This document shows, in pieces, positions 6,969-15,054 of a stretch of DNA of 15,054 nt. Position 1 is the first letter of the stretch. The number at the start of each line of letters is the position of its first letter. The DNA is from Clostridiaceae bacterium (GTDB lineage Bacteria; Bacillota; Clostridia; Saccharofermentanales; DTU023). The notes beneath the pieces were generated by a model. That model saw only the letters and a program-made list of their open reading frames with translations. It was not told the origin of the DNA and searched no databases. The stretch covers positions 1-15,054 of the forward strand of contig JAAYEX010000047.1 in the NCBI GenBank assembly GCA_012728535.1, written 5' to 3'. The position numbers were made by a program, and so were the translations under genes.

Positions 6969-7448
6969 CTATTCTTTTTCCTCCTTAGTCAACGCGGCAA
7001 GGCTCGTTAGCATATTACGAAATATCGCAGCCCGCAAGAGGTCACGTTCATCTGAATCTAAATAATTCAGCGATTTATTAGACAAAGCCGCCCGCATTAC
7101 CTGTTCAACTTTCTGAGAGATGATCTCTTGCTCACTTAGGCTGCGCAAGGCTATGAAAGCCTCCTGCTGCCCCAGATAGGTATCGCTGTACTCGACCAAC
7201 TGCATCAGATGCTGGGCATTGGATGCATTGGTAACTCTGCGGATGCGAATGGAACCACCGCTACCGCGCCGGCTTTCAACTAAATAACCGTGCTGGGTCT
7301 TAAAGCGTGTCTCAATCACATAGGAAATCTGAGATGGAACGACGTTCAGTTTCTCAGCAAAGGCATTACGGGAAATCTCGCAATAACCACCATGCTCCAG
7401 TAGTAACTTTTTTATCATTTGTTCAATATAGTCGGATTTACTGGCCAT
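6969..7448 (-). CDS. ctsR: CtsR, transcriptional repressor of class III heat-shock genes
   Basis: CtsR is a dimeric winged-helix repressor of clp genes that is released on heat or protein stress. With the ATG at 7446-7448 the protein has 159 residues and starts MASKSDYIEQ, matching the family N-terminus (SDIIEQ in B. subtilis). A GTG at 7458-7460 would add four residues but is almost on top of the GAGGGAG ribosome-binding sequence, so I prefer the ATG, about 11 bases from it. The helix-turn-helix (28-46, with VPSQISYVIETRF) and the wing (ESRRGSGGSIRI, 58-69) are clear. The C-terminal domain ends in the family signature RNMLTSL (144-150). The wing's glycine loop, GGGG in B. subtilis, reads GSGG here and the following Tyr is Ser. 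It is first in the operon, under a promoter that carries a CtsR-like box, so it should be autorepressed. Confidence 0.95.
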   Translation of the reverse strand: MASKSDYIEQMIKKLLLEHGGYCEISRNAFAEKLNVVPSQISYVIETRFKTQHGYLVESRRGSGGSIRIRRVTNASNAQHLMQLVEYSDTYLGQQEAFIALRSLSEQEIISQKVEQVMRAALSNKSLNYLDSDERDLLRAAIFRNMLTSLAALTKEEKE

Positions 7449-7492
7449 GCAGATACTCACTCCCTCGTTAATATTTCAATAAAAAACTTAGT

Positions 7493-7511
7493 CTTTAACT
7501 TTTCTTGTCCT
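7493..7511 (-). promoter_or_regulatory. candidate CtsR operator (heptad direct repeat)
   Basis: Minus-strand AGGACAAGAAAAGTTAAAG aligns with the CtsR box consensus (two GGTCAAA heptads separated by three bases) at 13 of the 17 defined positions. It lies directly downstream of the -10 element, over the predicted transcription start of ctsR, where bound repressor would block initiation. The second heptad is degenerate, so a weaker site than in Bacillus is expected. Confidence 0.6.
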
Positions 7512-7516
7512 TTGTA

Positions 7517-7545
7517 AATATAGCACTTTGAACTCAATTTTTCAA
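7517..7545 (-). promoter_or_regulatory. sigma-A-type promoter of the ctsR-mcsA-mcsB-clpC operon
   Basis: On the minus strand TTGAAA (7540-7545) and TATATT (7517-7522) are separated by 17 bases. Each matches five of six consensus bases, and a TGC just before the -10 gives an extended -10. It sits after the rpoC terminator and about 70 bases before the ctsR ATG. Confidence 0.8.
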
Positions 7546-7560
7546 GAAAAAAGGGGGTCG

Positions 7561-7580
7561 CGGGTAACCTCAGTTACTCG
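7561..7580 (-). other. second hairpin behind rpoC, possible back-up terminator
   Basis: CGGGTAAC and GTTACTCG pair over 8 bases (one G-T pair) around a 4-base loop, immediately after the main rpoC terminator. On the minus strand it is followed by CGACCCCC and then six Ts, so the T-run is 8 bases away. It may be a weak second terminator or an insulating structure in front of the ctsR promoter. Confidence 0.4.
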
Positions 7581-7613
7581 TAAAAAAGGACTGTTTCAGG
7601 AAGAAACAGTCCT
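7581..7613 (-). terminator. intrinsic terminator of the rpoBC operon
   Basis: AGGACTGTTTC (7587-7597) and GAAACAGTCCT (7603-7613) form a perfect 11-base stem with a 5-base loop. On the minus strand the stem runs straight into TTTTTT. It begins 25 bases after the rpoC stop codon and separates rpoBC from the ctsR promoter. Confidence 0.93.
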
Positions 7614-7638
7614 CTGTTAACTATTGATCTGCTGTACT

Positions 7639-10600
7639 TTAATCGTCAGAAGACAGGATAAAAAGATCTTCAACCAAGAGGGACTCCATGCTTTCTTCTT
7701 CCGCTGCTTCGGCTTTAGCCTGAGCTTCTCCGGGATCATAATCTTCAATCAACTTCAGCTCCCGTTCACTGGTCGGAACCGGGACATCATCCGCAGTTTC
7801 CAACAGGAAAGGAACGTTCTCATTCACTACAGGAACAGCGCTGATATCGCGATAGCGTTTCACACCTGTTCCTGCCGGGATGAGTCCGCCAATGATGACG
7901 TTTTCCTTCAGGCCGTCGAGATAATCGACTTTGCCTTTGACTGCTGCATCGGTCAGGACGCGAGTGGTCTCTTGGAAGGAGGCGGCGGAGAGGAAGGACT
8001 CGGTTGCCAGTGAGGCCTTGGTTATACCGAGCAAAATACGGGTTCCGGTTGCGGGTTCGAGACCGACTCTCTCGGCTGCATGGTTGACCTCAACAAATTT
8101 AGCGAAATCGACAGTGCTGCCTGTAAGTAAATTGGTATCTCCCGGATCGTCAATCCTGAGCTTACGCAACATCTGGCGGACAATAATTTCGACGTGCTTG
8201 TCGTTGATGTCAACGCCGTTGTTCTTGTAAACCTTGAGAACCTCTCTGATTATATATCTCTGAACACCCCTGGCACCCTGAATTTTCATGATGTCATGCG
8301 GATTAACGGAACCGTCAGTGATCAGGTCCCCTGCTTCAATATGATCACCGTTATCAACCAGAATCGGGATTGAGACAGAGATTTGATTCTTCTTGACAGT
8401 ACCGTCTGCACCGATAATTCTGACTTCACGGCGACGCTTGTCGGTCTCTTCGACCTCAATGACACCGGAAATCTCAGCAACAACTGCCTGTCCTTTGGGC
8501 TTTCTAGCCTCGAAGAGTTCTTCAATACGGGGCAGACCCTGAGTAATGTCACCTGCCGATGCGATACCGCCCAAGTGGAAGGTTCTCATCGTCAACTGCG
8601 TACCGGGTTCTCCGATTGACTGGGCTGCCATAATTCCGACGGCTTCGCCGACAACAGCAGGTCCGCCGGTCGCCAGGTTTTTACCATAGCACATGGCGCA
8701 GACACCCTTGGGTGAGTCACAGGACAAAACGCTGCGCATGGGAACTTCCGTGATCCCGGCTGCATCGATTTCTTTGGCCTGATCCATCGTGATCATTTCG
8801 CCCTTACGGACAATAACCTTTCCGCTTTCAGGGTGTACTATATCCATGGGTACATAGCGTCCCTCGATTCTGTCGATGAGAGAGGCTAAAACACGCTGGT
8901 TCTGCTTACCATAGGCTATGGTCTGGGCCATGATATATTCCTCAGTACCACAGTCTTCTTCGCGGATGGTGACGTCTTGCGAAATATCTACCAGACGGCG
9001 TGTGAGATAACCTGAGTCAGCAGTTTTCAAAGCCGTATCCGACAAGGATTTTCTGGCTCCGTGCGAGGAGATAAAGAACTCCAATACGTTCATGCCTTCA
9101 CGCAGGTTGGACTTGATCGGAATCTCTATCGTGCGTCCCGAAGTGTCGGTCATGTTACCGCGCATACCTGCCAGCTGTTTGATCTGGTCGATACTACCTC
9201 TGGCACCGGATGGGGACATCATGTAGATCGGATTGTAAGGATCAAGGTTTTTCTTCAGTGCTTCCGTGATATCGTTGGTAGCCCTGCGCCAGGTATCAAC
9301 TACTGCACGATAGCGCCCGTCATCATTTAAAAGACCACGCTGGTGCTGGGTGTTGATCTTGTCAACACGAATTTCCGCTTCGCTGATCAGTTCTTCTTTG
9401 ACATCCGGAACCACCATGTCGAAGACACCGATGGAAACTCCACCTATGGTTGCATAGTGGAAACCCAGGTCTTTGACATCATCCAGAACTTCGGCGGTTT
9501 TGGCCGTGCCACATACATCAATGCAGCGTTCTATAATGGAGCCGATCTCCCTTTTGCCGACAACAAAGTCGCACTCCAGGGCAATCCTGCTTCTGAGATC
9601 ATCTCCGCGGTTAACATAACCCAGATTCTGAGGGATAACATTGTTAAACAGGAAACGTCCGAGGGTGGATTCAACTATGCCGCTGTAGGTCTTGCCATCT
9701 GCTTCCACGCTACGTCTGATACGTATTTTCTGCTGGAGAATGATCTGCTTGTTCTCATAGGCCATGACGGCTTCATCAATGCTGGAGAAGACTCTCAGAG
9801 GAGCATCATTTGCATCAGCAGGGTTGTCACGTTCCAGAGTCAGGTAATAGCAGCCGAGAACTATGTCCTGGGTCGGCACTGTTACGGGTTTACCGTCCTG
9901 TGGTTTCAGGAGGTTATTGGTTGACAACATGAGGAAACGGGCTTCTGCCTGAGCCTCAGTTGACAAGGGTACGTGGACTGCCATCTGGTCGCCGTCAAAG
10001 TCGGCATTAAAGGCTGTACAGACTAAAGGATGCAATTTAATGGCGCGGCCTTCAACCAGAACCGGCTCGAAAGCCTGAATTCCCAGTCTGTGCAAGGTTG
10101 GTGCGCGGTTCAGCAGAACCGGATGGTCCTGTATTACTTCGTCCAAAGTATCCCAGACAATGTCTCCGCCGCGTTCGACCAGTCGGCGCGCTGATTTAAT
10201 ATTCTGCGCATAGTCATGTTTAACCAGTTCGCGCATGACGAAAGGCTTAAACAGTTCCAGAGCCATCTCTTTCGGCAAACCGCACTGGTGCAGTTTGAGC
10301 TCCGGACCGACAACGATTACTGAACGTCCTGAGTAGTCTACACGTTTACCCAGTAAGTTCTGGCGCAAACGTCCCTGTTTGCCTTTCAGCAGGTCGGATA
10401 AAGACTTCAGCGGACGGTTTCCCGCACCGGTTACGGCGCGGCCGCGACGACCGTTGTCGATTAAGGCATCGACAGCTTCCTGCAACATGCGCTTTTCGTT
10501 GCGAACGATAATGTTCGGAGCGCCCAGTTGCAAGAGCTTGTTCAAACGGTTGTTGCGGTTAATTACACGGCGGTAGAGGTCGTTCAGGTCTGAGGTTGCA

Positions 10601-11349
10601 AAACGTCCGCCATCCAGCTGTACCATGGGGCGCAGTTCGGGAGGCAGGACCGGCAACACTTCCATAACCATGTCCTGGGGGCGATTGTCAGACTGCTGGA
10701 AAGACTCTACAACTTCCAGACGCTTAATGATGCGCTGTTCTTTCTGGCCGCGGGCAGTTGTCAGATCTTCATGCAACTGATCCGCCAGTACATCTATGTC
10801 AATTTCTGCCAGCAAATCACGGATGGCTTCTGCACCCATTTTTGCAACAAAAGAGTTGCGCCCGTATTCGGACAGGGCGGTGCGATAATCGCGCTCATTG
10901 ATAATCTGCATTTTTGCAAAGTTTGTTTCTTTCGGGTCGATCACGATATAGGCCGCAAAATAGAGAATCTTCTCCAGATTGCGCGGCGACATATCGAGCA
11001 GGAGACCCATGCGGCTCGGAATACCCCGGAAATACCAAATATGAGAGACCGGAGCAGCCAAACGAATGTGTCCCATCCGCTCGCGTCTTACTTTGGACCG
11101 GGTTACTTCTACACCGCACTTGTCGCAGACTATGCCACGATATCTGATCTTTTTATACTTACCGCAATAACATTCCCAGTCCTTGGTCGGACCGAAAATC
11201 TTTTCACAAAAGAGACCGTCGGCCTCCGGTTTGAGCGTTCTATAGTTAATGGTTTCCGGCTTTTTAACTTCACCGTGCGACCATTCTAAAATCTTTTCAG
11301 GAGACGCCAGGCCGATCCCGATTGCTTCGATATGATTCAAATCTGCCAT
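7639..11349 (-). CDS. rpoC: DNA-directed RNA polymerase subunit beta'
   Basis: Beta' carries the catalytic magnesium of RNA polymerase and forms the clamp and half of the active-site cleft. The 1236-residue protein is normal length for Bacillota and complete. Visible landmarks are the N-terminal zinc site (C60, C62, C75, C78), the metal-binding NADFDGDQM with D450, D452 and D454 (448-456), the trigger-loop region (about 729-793), the second zinc site (C800, C877, C884, C887) and the C-terminal clamp and jaw elements. It ends in an acidic tail of about 40 residues. The ATG at 11347-11349 has a GGGAG Shine-Dalgarno and gives the expected N-terminus (IGLASPEKI). It starts 15 bases after the rpoB stop, so both are on one transcript, closed by the terminator at 7581-7613. 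The next gene is ctsR, not the rpsL-rpsG-fusA cluster that often follows rpoC. Confidence 0.99.
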   Translation of the reverse strand: MADLNHIEAIGIGLASPEKILEWSHGEVKKPETINYRTLKPEADGLFCEKIFGPTKDWECYCGKYKKIRYRGIVCDKCGVEVTRSKVRRERMGHIRLAAPVSHIWYFRGIPSRMGLLLDMSPRNLEKILYFAAYIVIDPKETNFAKMQIINERDYRTALSEYGRNSFVAKMGAEAIRDLLAEIDIDVLADQLHEDLTTARGQKEQRIIKRLEVVESFQQSDNRPQDMVMEVLPVLPPELRPMVQLDGGRFATSDLNDLYRRVINRNNRLNKLLQLGAPNIIVRNEKRMLQEAVDALIDNGRRGRAVTGAGNRPLKSLSDLLKGKQGRLRQNLLGKRVDYSGRSVIVVGPELKLHQCGLPKEMALELFKPFVMRELVKHDYAQNIKSARRLVERGGDIVWDTLDEVIQDHPVLLNRAPTLHRLGIQAFEPVLVEGRAIKLHPLVCTAFNADFDGDQMAVHVPLSTEAQAEARFLMLSTNNLLKPQDGKPVTVPTQDIVLGCYYLTLERDNPADANDAPLRVFSSIDEAVMAYENKQIILQQKIRIRRSVEADGKTYSGIVESTLGRFLFNNVIPQNLGYVNRGDDLRSRIALECDFVVGKREIGSIIERCIDVCGTAKTAEVLDDVKDLGFHYATIGGVSIGVFDMVVPDVKEELISEAEIRVDKINTQHQRGLLNDDGRYRAVVDTWRRATNDITEALKKNLDPYNPIYMMSPSGARGSIDQIKQLAGMRGNMTDTSGRTIEIPIKSNLREGMNVLEFFISSHGARKSLSDTALKTADSGYLTRRLVDISQDVTIREEDCGTEEYIMAQTIAYGKQNQRVLASLIDRIEGRYVPMDIVHPESGKVIVRKGEMITMDQAKEIDAAGITEVPMRSVLSCDSPKGVCAMCYGKNLATGGPAVVGEAVGIMAAQSIGEPGTQLTMRTFHLGGIASAGDITQGLPRIEELFEARKPKGQAVVAEISGVIEVEETDKRRREVRIIGADGTVKKNQISVSIPILVDNGDHIEAGDLITDGSVNPHDIMKIQGARGVQRYIIREVLKVYKNNGVDINDKHVEIIVRQMLRKLRIDDPGDTNLLTGSTVDFAKFVEVNHAAERVGLEPATGTRILLGITKASLATESFLSAASFQETTRVLTDAAVKGKVDYLDGLKENVIIGGLIPAGTGVKRYRDISAVPVVNENVPFLLETADDVPVPTSERELKLIEDYDPGEAQAKAEAAEEESMESLLVEDLFILSSDD

Positions 11350-11364
11350 TATTTACTCCCTATC

Positions 11365-14300
11365 TTATTCGTCAAAATCTTCCGCGCCGAACAGGTCATC
11401 TTCATCGAGAAGATCGTCTTCATCGGGGTTATACTCCGGATCATCAGCTTCCGGCTCTTCGATCTCACCCTCATCGGTAAGGCTTCCGGCCGAGAATCCT
11501 GCATCACGCAGTCTCTGGTCGCTCTCCCTGTACCGGCCTCTTTCTTCGAATTCGGACAAAGCTTCTATCTCTACAAGGGTTTCGTCGTCATCTTCCTCAG
11601 AAGCATCAGGCAGGTAAACCTCCTCATACTCCTCGCTGAGAACACGGGCATCAAGAGCCAGTGACTGCAGCTCCTTAACCAAAACCTTAAAGGCTTCCGG
11701 AACGCCGGGCTCAGGTACGTTTTCACCCTTGACGATGGCTTCATAGGTCTTTGTTCGACCCTGAACGTCGTCGGACTTGACGGTAAGGATTTCCTGCAGG
11801 GTGTATGCAGCACCATATGCTTCAAGTGCCCATACCTCCATCTCACCAAAGCGCTGACCGCCAAACTGAGCTTTACCGCCCAGAGGCTGCTGGGTAACCA
11901 GTGAGTAAGGTCCGATGGAACGAGCATGAATCTTGTCGTCAACCAGGTGGAGCAGTTTAAGGTAGTACATGATACCTACCGTTACCGGGTTCTCAAAAGC
12001 TTCACCGGTACGGCCGTCATAGAGGATGGTCTTGCCGTTTTCGGCAATTTGCATATCCTTAAAAGCCTCTACTACATCAGCCTCGCCGGCTCCGTCAAAG
12101 ACCGGAGTTGCGACTTTAACGCCCTTCTTATGTGCGGCCAGGCCGAGGTGAACCTCAAGCAGCTGACCGACGTTCATACGTGAAGGAACGCCAAGTGGAT
12201 TCAATACGATATCCAGAGGTGTACCGTCAGGCATGAAGGGCATGTCTTCTTCCGGCAGGATGAGTGAAACAACACCCTTGTTGCCGTGTCTGCCCGCCAT
12301 TTTGTCGCCGACGGAAATCTTGCGCTTCTGAGCGATATATACGCGAACCAGTTTGTTGACTCCATGTCTGAGCTGGTCGTCCTGTTCGCGGGTAAAGGTC
12401 TTAATGTCTACAATGACGCCGGACTCACCGTGCGGTACACGTACAGATGTGTCTCTGATTTCGCGGACTTTTTCACCGAAAATAGCGCGATAAAGTCTTT
12501 CTTCAGGTGTCAGCTCGGTTTCACCCTTGGGTGTAACCTTACCGACAATGATGTCGCCTGCATGAACTTCTGCACCGATACGGACCACACCGTCTTCGTC
12601 AAGATCCTTCAGGGCATCGTCACCGACGTTGGGAATTTCACGGGTGATCTCTTCCGGACCAAGCTTGGTATCGCGGGCTTCGCACTCATATTCAGTTATG
12701 TGAATCGACGTATAAACATCATCACGCACCAGGCGCTCACTGATGAGGACGGCGTCCTCAAAGTTGTAGCCTTCCCAGGGCATGAAGCCGATCAGTGCGT
12801 TGCGACCCAAAGCCATCTCACCCTGATCAGTTGAAGGACCGTCAGCGATAATTTCGCCGGCCTTTACAGCATCTCCCTGTTTAACCAGAGGACGCTGATT
12901 GATGCAGGTGCCCTGGTTGGAGCGGCGGTATTTTGAGAGATGATACTCATCACGGCTCAGGTCTTCTTTTTCCACTTCAATGTAGTCAGCTCTTACTCTC
13001 TTGACTACGCCGTCATTTTTGGCAACTACACAGACACCCGAATCCTTGGCGGCACGGTGTTCCATACCTGTACCGATAACCGGGGATTCCGATTTAATCA
13101 GCGGAACTGCCTGGCGTTGCATGTTCGAACCCATCAGGGCTCTGTTGGCATCGTCGTTGCCCAGGAAAGGAATCAGGGAAGTGGCCACTGAAACTAATTG
13201 TTTCGGTGACACGTCCATCAGATCGACCTGGTCAGGATCAAGTTCGAGGAACTCATCCAGATAACGACAGGAAATCTTCTTATTAATGAAATGACCATCA
13301 GCATCGAGAGGTTCGTTCGCCTGAGCGATGTTGAAGTAATCCTCTTCGTCCGCGGTCATATAGCGGTATTGGTCTGTAACCACACCGTTTTCCTTGTCAT
13401 AGAGACGGTAGGGTGTTTCCAAAAAGCCGAAGCGGTTTACACGCGCGTAGGTAGCCAGGGAGTTGATCAGGCCGATGTTCGGTCCTTCAGGAGTTTCGAT
13501 CGGGCACATTCTGCCATAGTGGGAAGGATGTACGTCACGAACTTCAAAGTTGGCGCGCTCACGCGACAGGCCTCCGGGGCCCAGGGCTGAAAGACGACGT
13601 TTGTGCGTCAACTCGGCCAGTGGGTTGGGCTGGTCCATGAACTGAGACAGCTGGCTGGAGCTGAAGAACTCTTTGATCGCAGCTGAAACAGGCCTGGTAT
13701 TCACAATATCCTTGGGTGTGGCCTGCGATATGTCCGGGATCGTCTGCATGCGTTCACGGACAACACGTTCCATACGGGAAAAACCGATACGCATCTGGTT
13801 CTGCAGGAGTTCCCCTACTGAACGAATGCGGCGGTTGCCGAGATGGTCGATGTCGTCAGGCTCGCCTACACCGTACTCCAAGCCGATGAAGTAGCTGCAG
13901 GAGGCTAAAATATCATCCACGGTCAGGTGGCGGGGAATCAATTCTGATTTATTGTCGCGAAGCAGCTGACGCAAAGCTTCCACTTTGTCATCTTCTTCAC
14001 GTGCCTGAGCCACGATATCCCGCAATACCGGGGTATAGAAATACTCGTTATAGCCAAGCTTTTCAAAATCAAGCTCGGCCAGTTCTTCCTGAGTGAAATA
14101 ACGGCTGAGGAATTGCTCTAACCTGACAGTGTTGTTGCCGACTACGCGCAGCATGTCATCATACTGAATGACACTTTCGCCCATCTTGTGAATAGGATAA
14201 ATATCAACGCTGTTGATACCTGCGTTTTGAATGGCCATAGCCATTTCACGCGTAATAATATCGCCTTCGAGAGCCAGAATTTCACCGTCTTCACTGAGAA

Positions 14301-15054
14301 TGTCAGTAGCAGCACGATGTCCTTCCAGACGTCTGGACAGGGATAGTTTTCTATTAACTTTAAAGACACCAACATGAGCCAGGTCATAGCGGTTGTCCTG
14401 GAAAAACAGGTTCTGCAGCAAGTTCTTGGCGCCTTCGCGAGTATAGACTTCTCCGGCGCGCAGTTTACGGAACATTTCCTGGTATCCGTCATCAACGCTC
14501 TTGCAGCCGTCTTTTGCCATTGTATTCATGAGCGCTTCTTCTTCGCCCAGAACCGATATGATTTCTTCATCTGTACCGAGGCCCAGTGCACGCAGCAAAA
14601 TTGACAGATGGAATTTGCGGGCGCGGTCTACGCGGACCCAGAGCAAACCCTTGGCATCTGTTTCAAATTCAAGCCATGCACCCCGGTTAGGAATAATTTG
14701 TCCTGTATAAATGGTGTTGTCGTTCTTGTCACGTTCAATGCCATAGTACACACCCGGAGAGCGCACCAACTGACTGATTACCACTCTCTCAGCTCCATTG
14801 ATAATGAAGCTGCCGGTATCAGTCATAATCGGGAATTCCCCGATGTACACATCCTGGTCTTTAATAGTGTCACTGGCTTTGTCGTGAAGCCTGACTTTTA
14901 CGTAAAGTTTCGATGCGAAGTTCGCATCCTTTTCTCTGCATTCCTCTAAGGAATGAGTTGGGTTGTTGACGTCAAATTCTTTGTCTATGAACGAGAGTTC
15001 GATATCACCTGAAAAGTCAGTAATTGGTGATGCCTCTTCCAGGACTTCCATAAG
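11365..15054 (-). CDS. rpoB: DNA-directed RNA polymerase subunit beta, N-terminus outside window
   Basis: Beta forms the other half of the RNA polymerase cleft and binds rifampicin. The frame is open to the right edge. By alignment from memory with B. subtilis RpoB, the first visible residues correspond to about residue 45-50, so roughly that many codons are missing; the methionine at 15051 is internal. The rifampicin region (about 13570-13660) reads SQLSQFMDQPNPLAELTHKR then RLSALGPGG, with the usual resistance positions (E. coli D516, H526, S531) in wild-type state and Pro where E. coli has Asn518. Further landmarks are RMCPIETPEGPNIGLINSLA, GRHGNKG, LNPLGVPSRMN and the C-terminal GGKAQFGGQRFGEMEVWALE. 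After LSEEYEEVYLP the protein ends in a tail of about 85 residues rich in Asp and Glu, longer than in B. subtilis. The stop is TAA, 15 bases before rpoC. Confidence 0.99.
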   Translation of the reverse strand, partial: LMEVLEEASPITDFSGDIELSFIDKEFDVNNPTHSLEECREKDANFASKLYVKVRLHDKASDTIKDQDVYIGEFPIMTDTGSFIINGAERVVISQLVRSPGVYYGIERDKNDNTIYTGQIIPNRGAWLEFETDAKGLLWVRVDRARKFHLSILLRALGLGTDEEIISVLGEEEALMNTMAKDGCKSVDDGYQEMFRKLRAGEVYTREGAKNLLQNLFFQDNRYDLAHVGVFKVNRKLSLSRRLEGHRAATDILSEDGEILALEGDIITREMAMAIQNAGINSVDIYPIHKMGESVIQYDDMLRVVGNNTVRLEQFLSRYFTQEELAELDFEKLGYNEYFYTPVLRDIVAQAREEDDKVEALRQLLRDNKSELIPRHLTVDDILASCSYFIGLEYGVGEPDDIDHLGNRRIRSVGELLQNQMRIGFSRMERVVRERMQTIPDISQATPKDIVNTRPVSAAIKEFFSSSQLSQFMDQPNPLAELTHKRRLSALGPGGLSRERANFEVRDVHPSHYGRMCPIETPEGPNIGLINSLATYARVNRFGFLETPYRLYDKENGVVTDQYRYMTADEEDYFNIAQANEPLDADGHFINKKISCRYLDEFLELDPDQVDLMDVSPKQLVSVATSLIPFLGNDDANRALMGSNMQRQAVPLIKSESPVIGTGMEHRAAKDSGVCVVAKNDGVVKRVRADYIEVEKEDLSRDEYHLSKYRRSNQGTCINQRPLVKQGDAVKAGEIIADGPSTDQGEMALGRNALIGFMPWEGYNFEDAVLISERLVRDDVYTSIHITEYECEARDTKLGPEEITREIPNVGDDALKDLDEDGVVRIGAEVHAGDIIVGKVTPKGETELTPEERLYRAIFGEKVREIRDTSVRVPHGESGVIVDIKTFTREQDDQLRHGVNKLVRVYIAQKRKISVGDKMAGRHGNKGVVSLILPEEDMPFMPDGTPLDIVLNPLGVPSRMNVGQLLEVHLGLAAHKKGVKVATPVFDGAGEADVVEAFKDMQIAENGKTILYDGRTGEAFENPVTVGIMYYLKLLHLVDDKIHARSIGPYSLVTQQPLGGKAQFGGQRFGEMEVWALEAYGAAYTLQEILTVKSDDVQGRTKTYEAIVKGENVPEPGVPEAFKVLVKELQSLALDARVLSEEYEEVYLPDASEEDDDETLVEIEALSEFEERGRYRESDQRLRDAGFSAGSLTDEGEIEEPEADDPEYNPDEDDLLDEDDLFGAEDFDE

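Noticed and set aside
7449..7460. GTG start for ctsR at 7460
   Set aside because: The ribosome-binding sequence would lie one base from the GTG, and the four added residues are not part of the family N-terminus.
7521..7535. CIRCE (HrcA) operator near the ctsR promoter
   Set aside because: Only a half site resembling TAGCACT is present; the matching inverted arm is missing.
9343..9924. 193-codon open frame on the plus strand inside rpoC
   Set aside because: It is a shadow of conserved rpoC codons with no recognisable domain. The similar plus-strand frame at 12286-12834 in rpoB is rejected for the same reason.

Overview
The window looks like chromosomal DNA from a Gram-positive anaerobe-type Bacillota, most likely class Clostridia. 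This rests on the ctsR-mcsA-mcsB-clpC operon, a diagnostic Bacillota protein-quality-control locus, and on RpoB and RpoC sequences that follow the Bacillus/Clostridium pattern almost end to end. Base composition is near balanced, so this is not a very low-GC lineage. I cannot name a genus. I see no mobile element, CRISPR array, rRNA or tRNA, and no intergenic gap is longer than about 190 bases.

Most of the window is coded on the minus strand, so transcription runs from high to low coordinates. From the right edge come rpoB (its first ~45 codons lie outside the window) and rpoC, 15 bases apart, closed by a strong intrinsic terminator (7581-7613). Next is a good sigma-A-type promoter (7517-7545) with a CtsR-like direct repeat at the predicted transcription start (7493-7511). 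It drives the tightly packed operon ctsR-mcsA-mcsB-clpC, with gaps of 1 base, a 1-base overlap and 13 bases, which ends at its own terminator (2754-2780). CtsR represses the operon. McsA and McsB form the arginine-kinase module that marks proteins with phosphoarginine. ClpC unfolds the marked proteins for ClpP, whose gene is not in the window.

Left of the clpC terminator are two small plus-strand genes, a DUF454/YbaN-type membrane protein and a DsrE-like protein. Divergent from them, on the minus strand, are a glycerophosphodiester phosphodiesterase gene interrupted by a single in-frame TGA and the first 306 codons of an SLC45/GPH-like MFS transporter that runs off the left edge.

I found no undescribed multi-gene system. 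The most interesting signals are local: the lone TGA in an otherwise intact gdpD-like gene, and a coordinated drift of regulatory motifs in the Clp module. The CtsR glycine loop, a basic McsA motif and the McsB allosteric phosphoarginine pocket all deviate from the B. subtilis pattern, while catalytic, zinc-binding and DNA-binding residues are kept.
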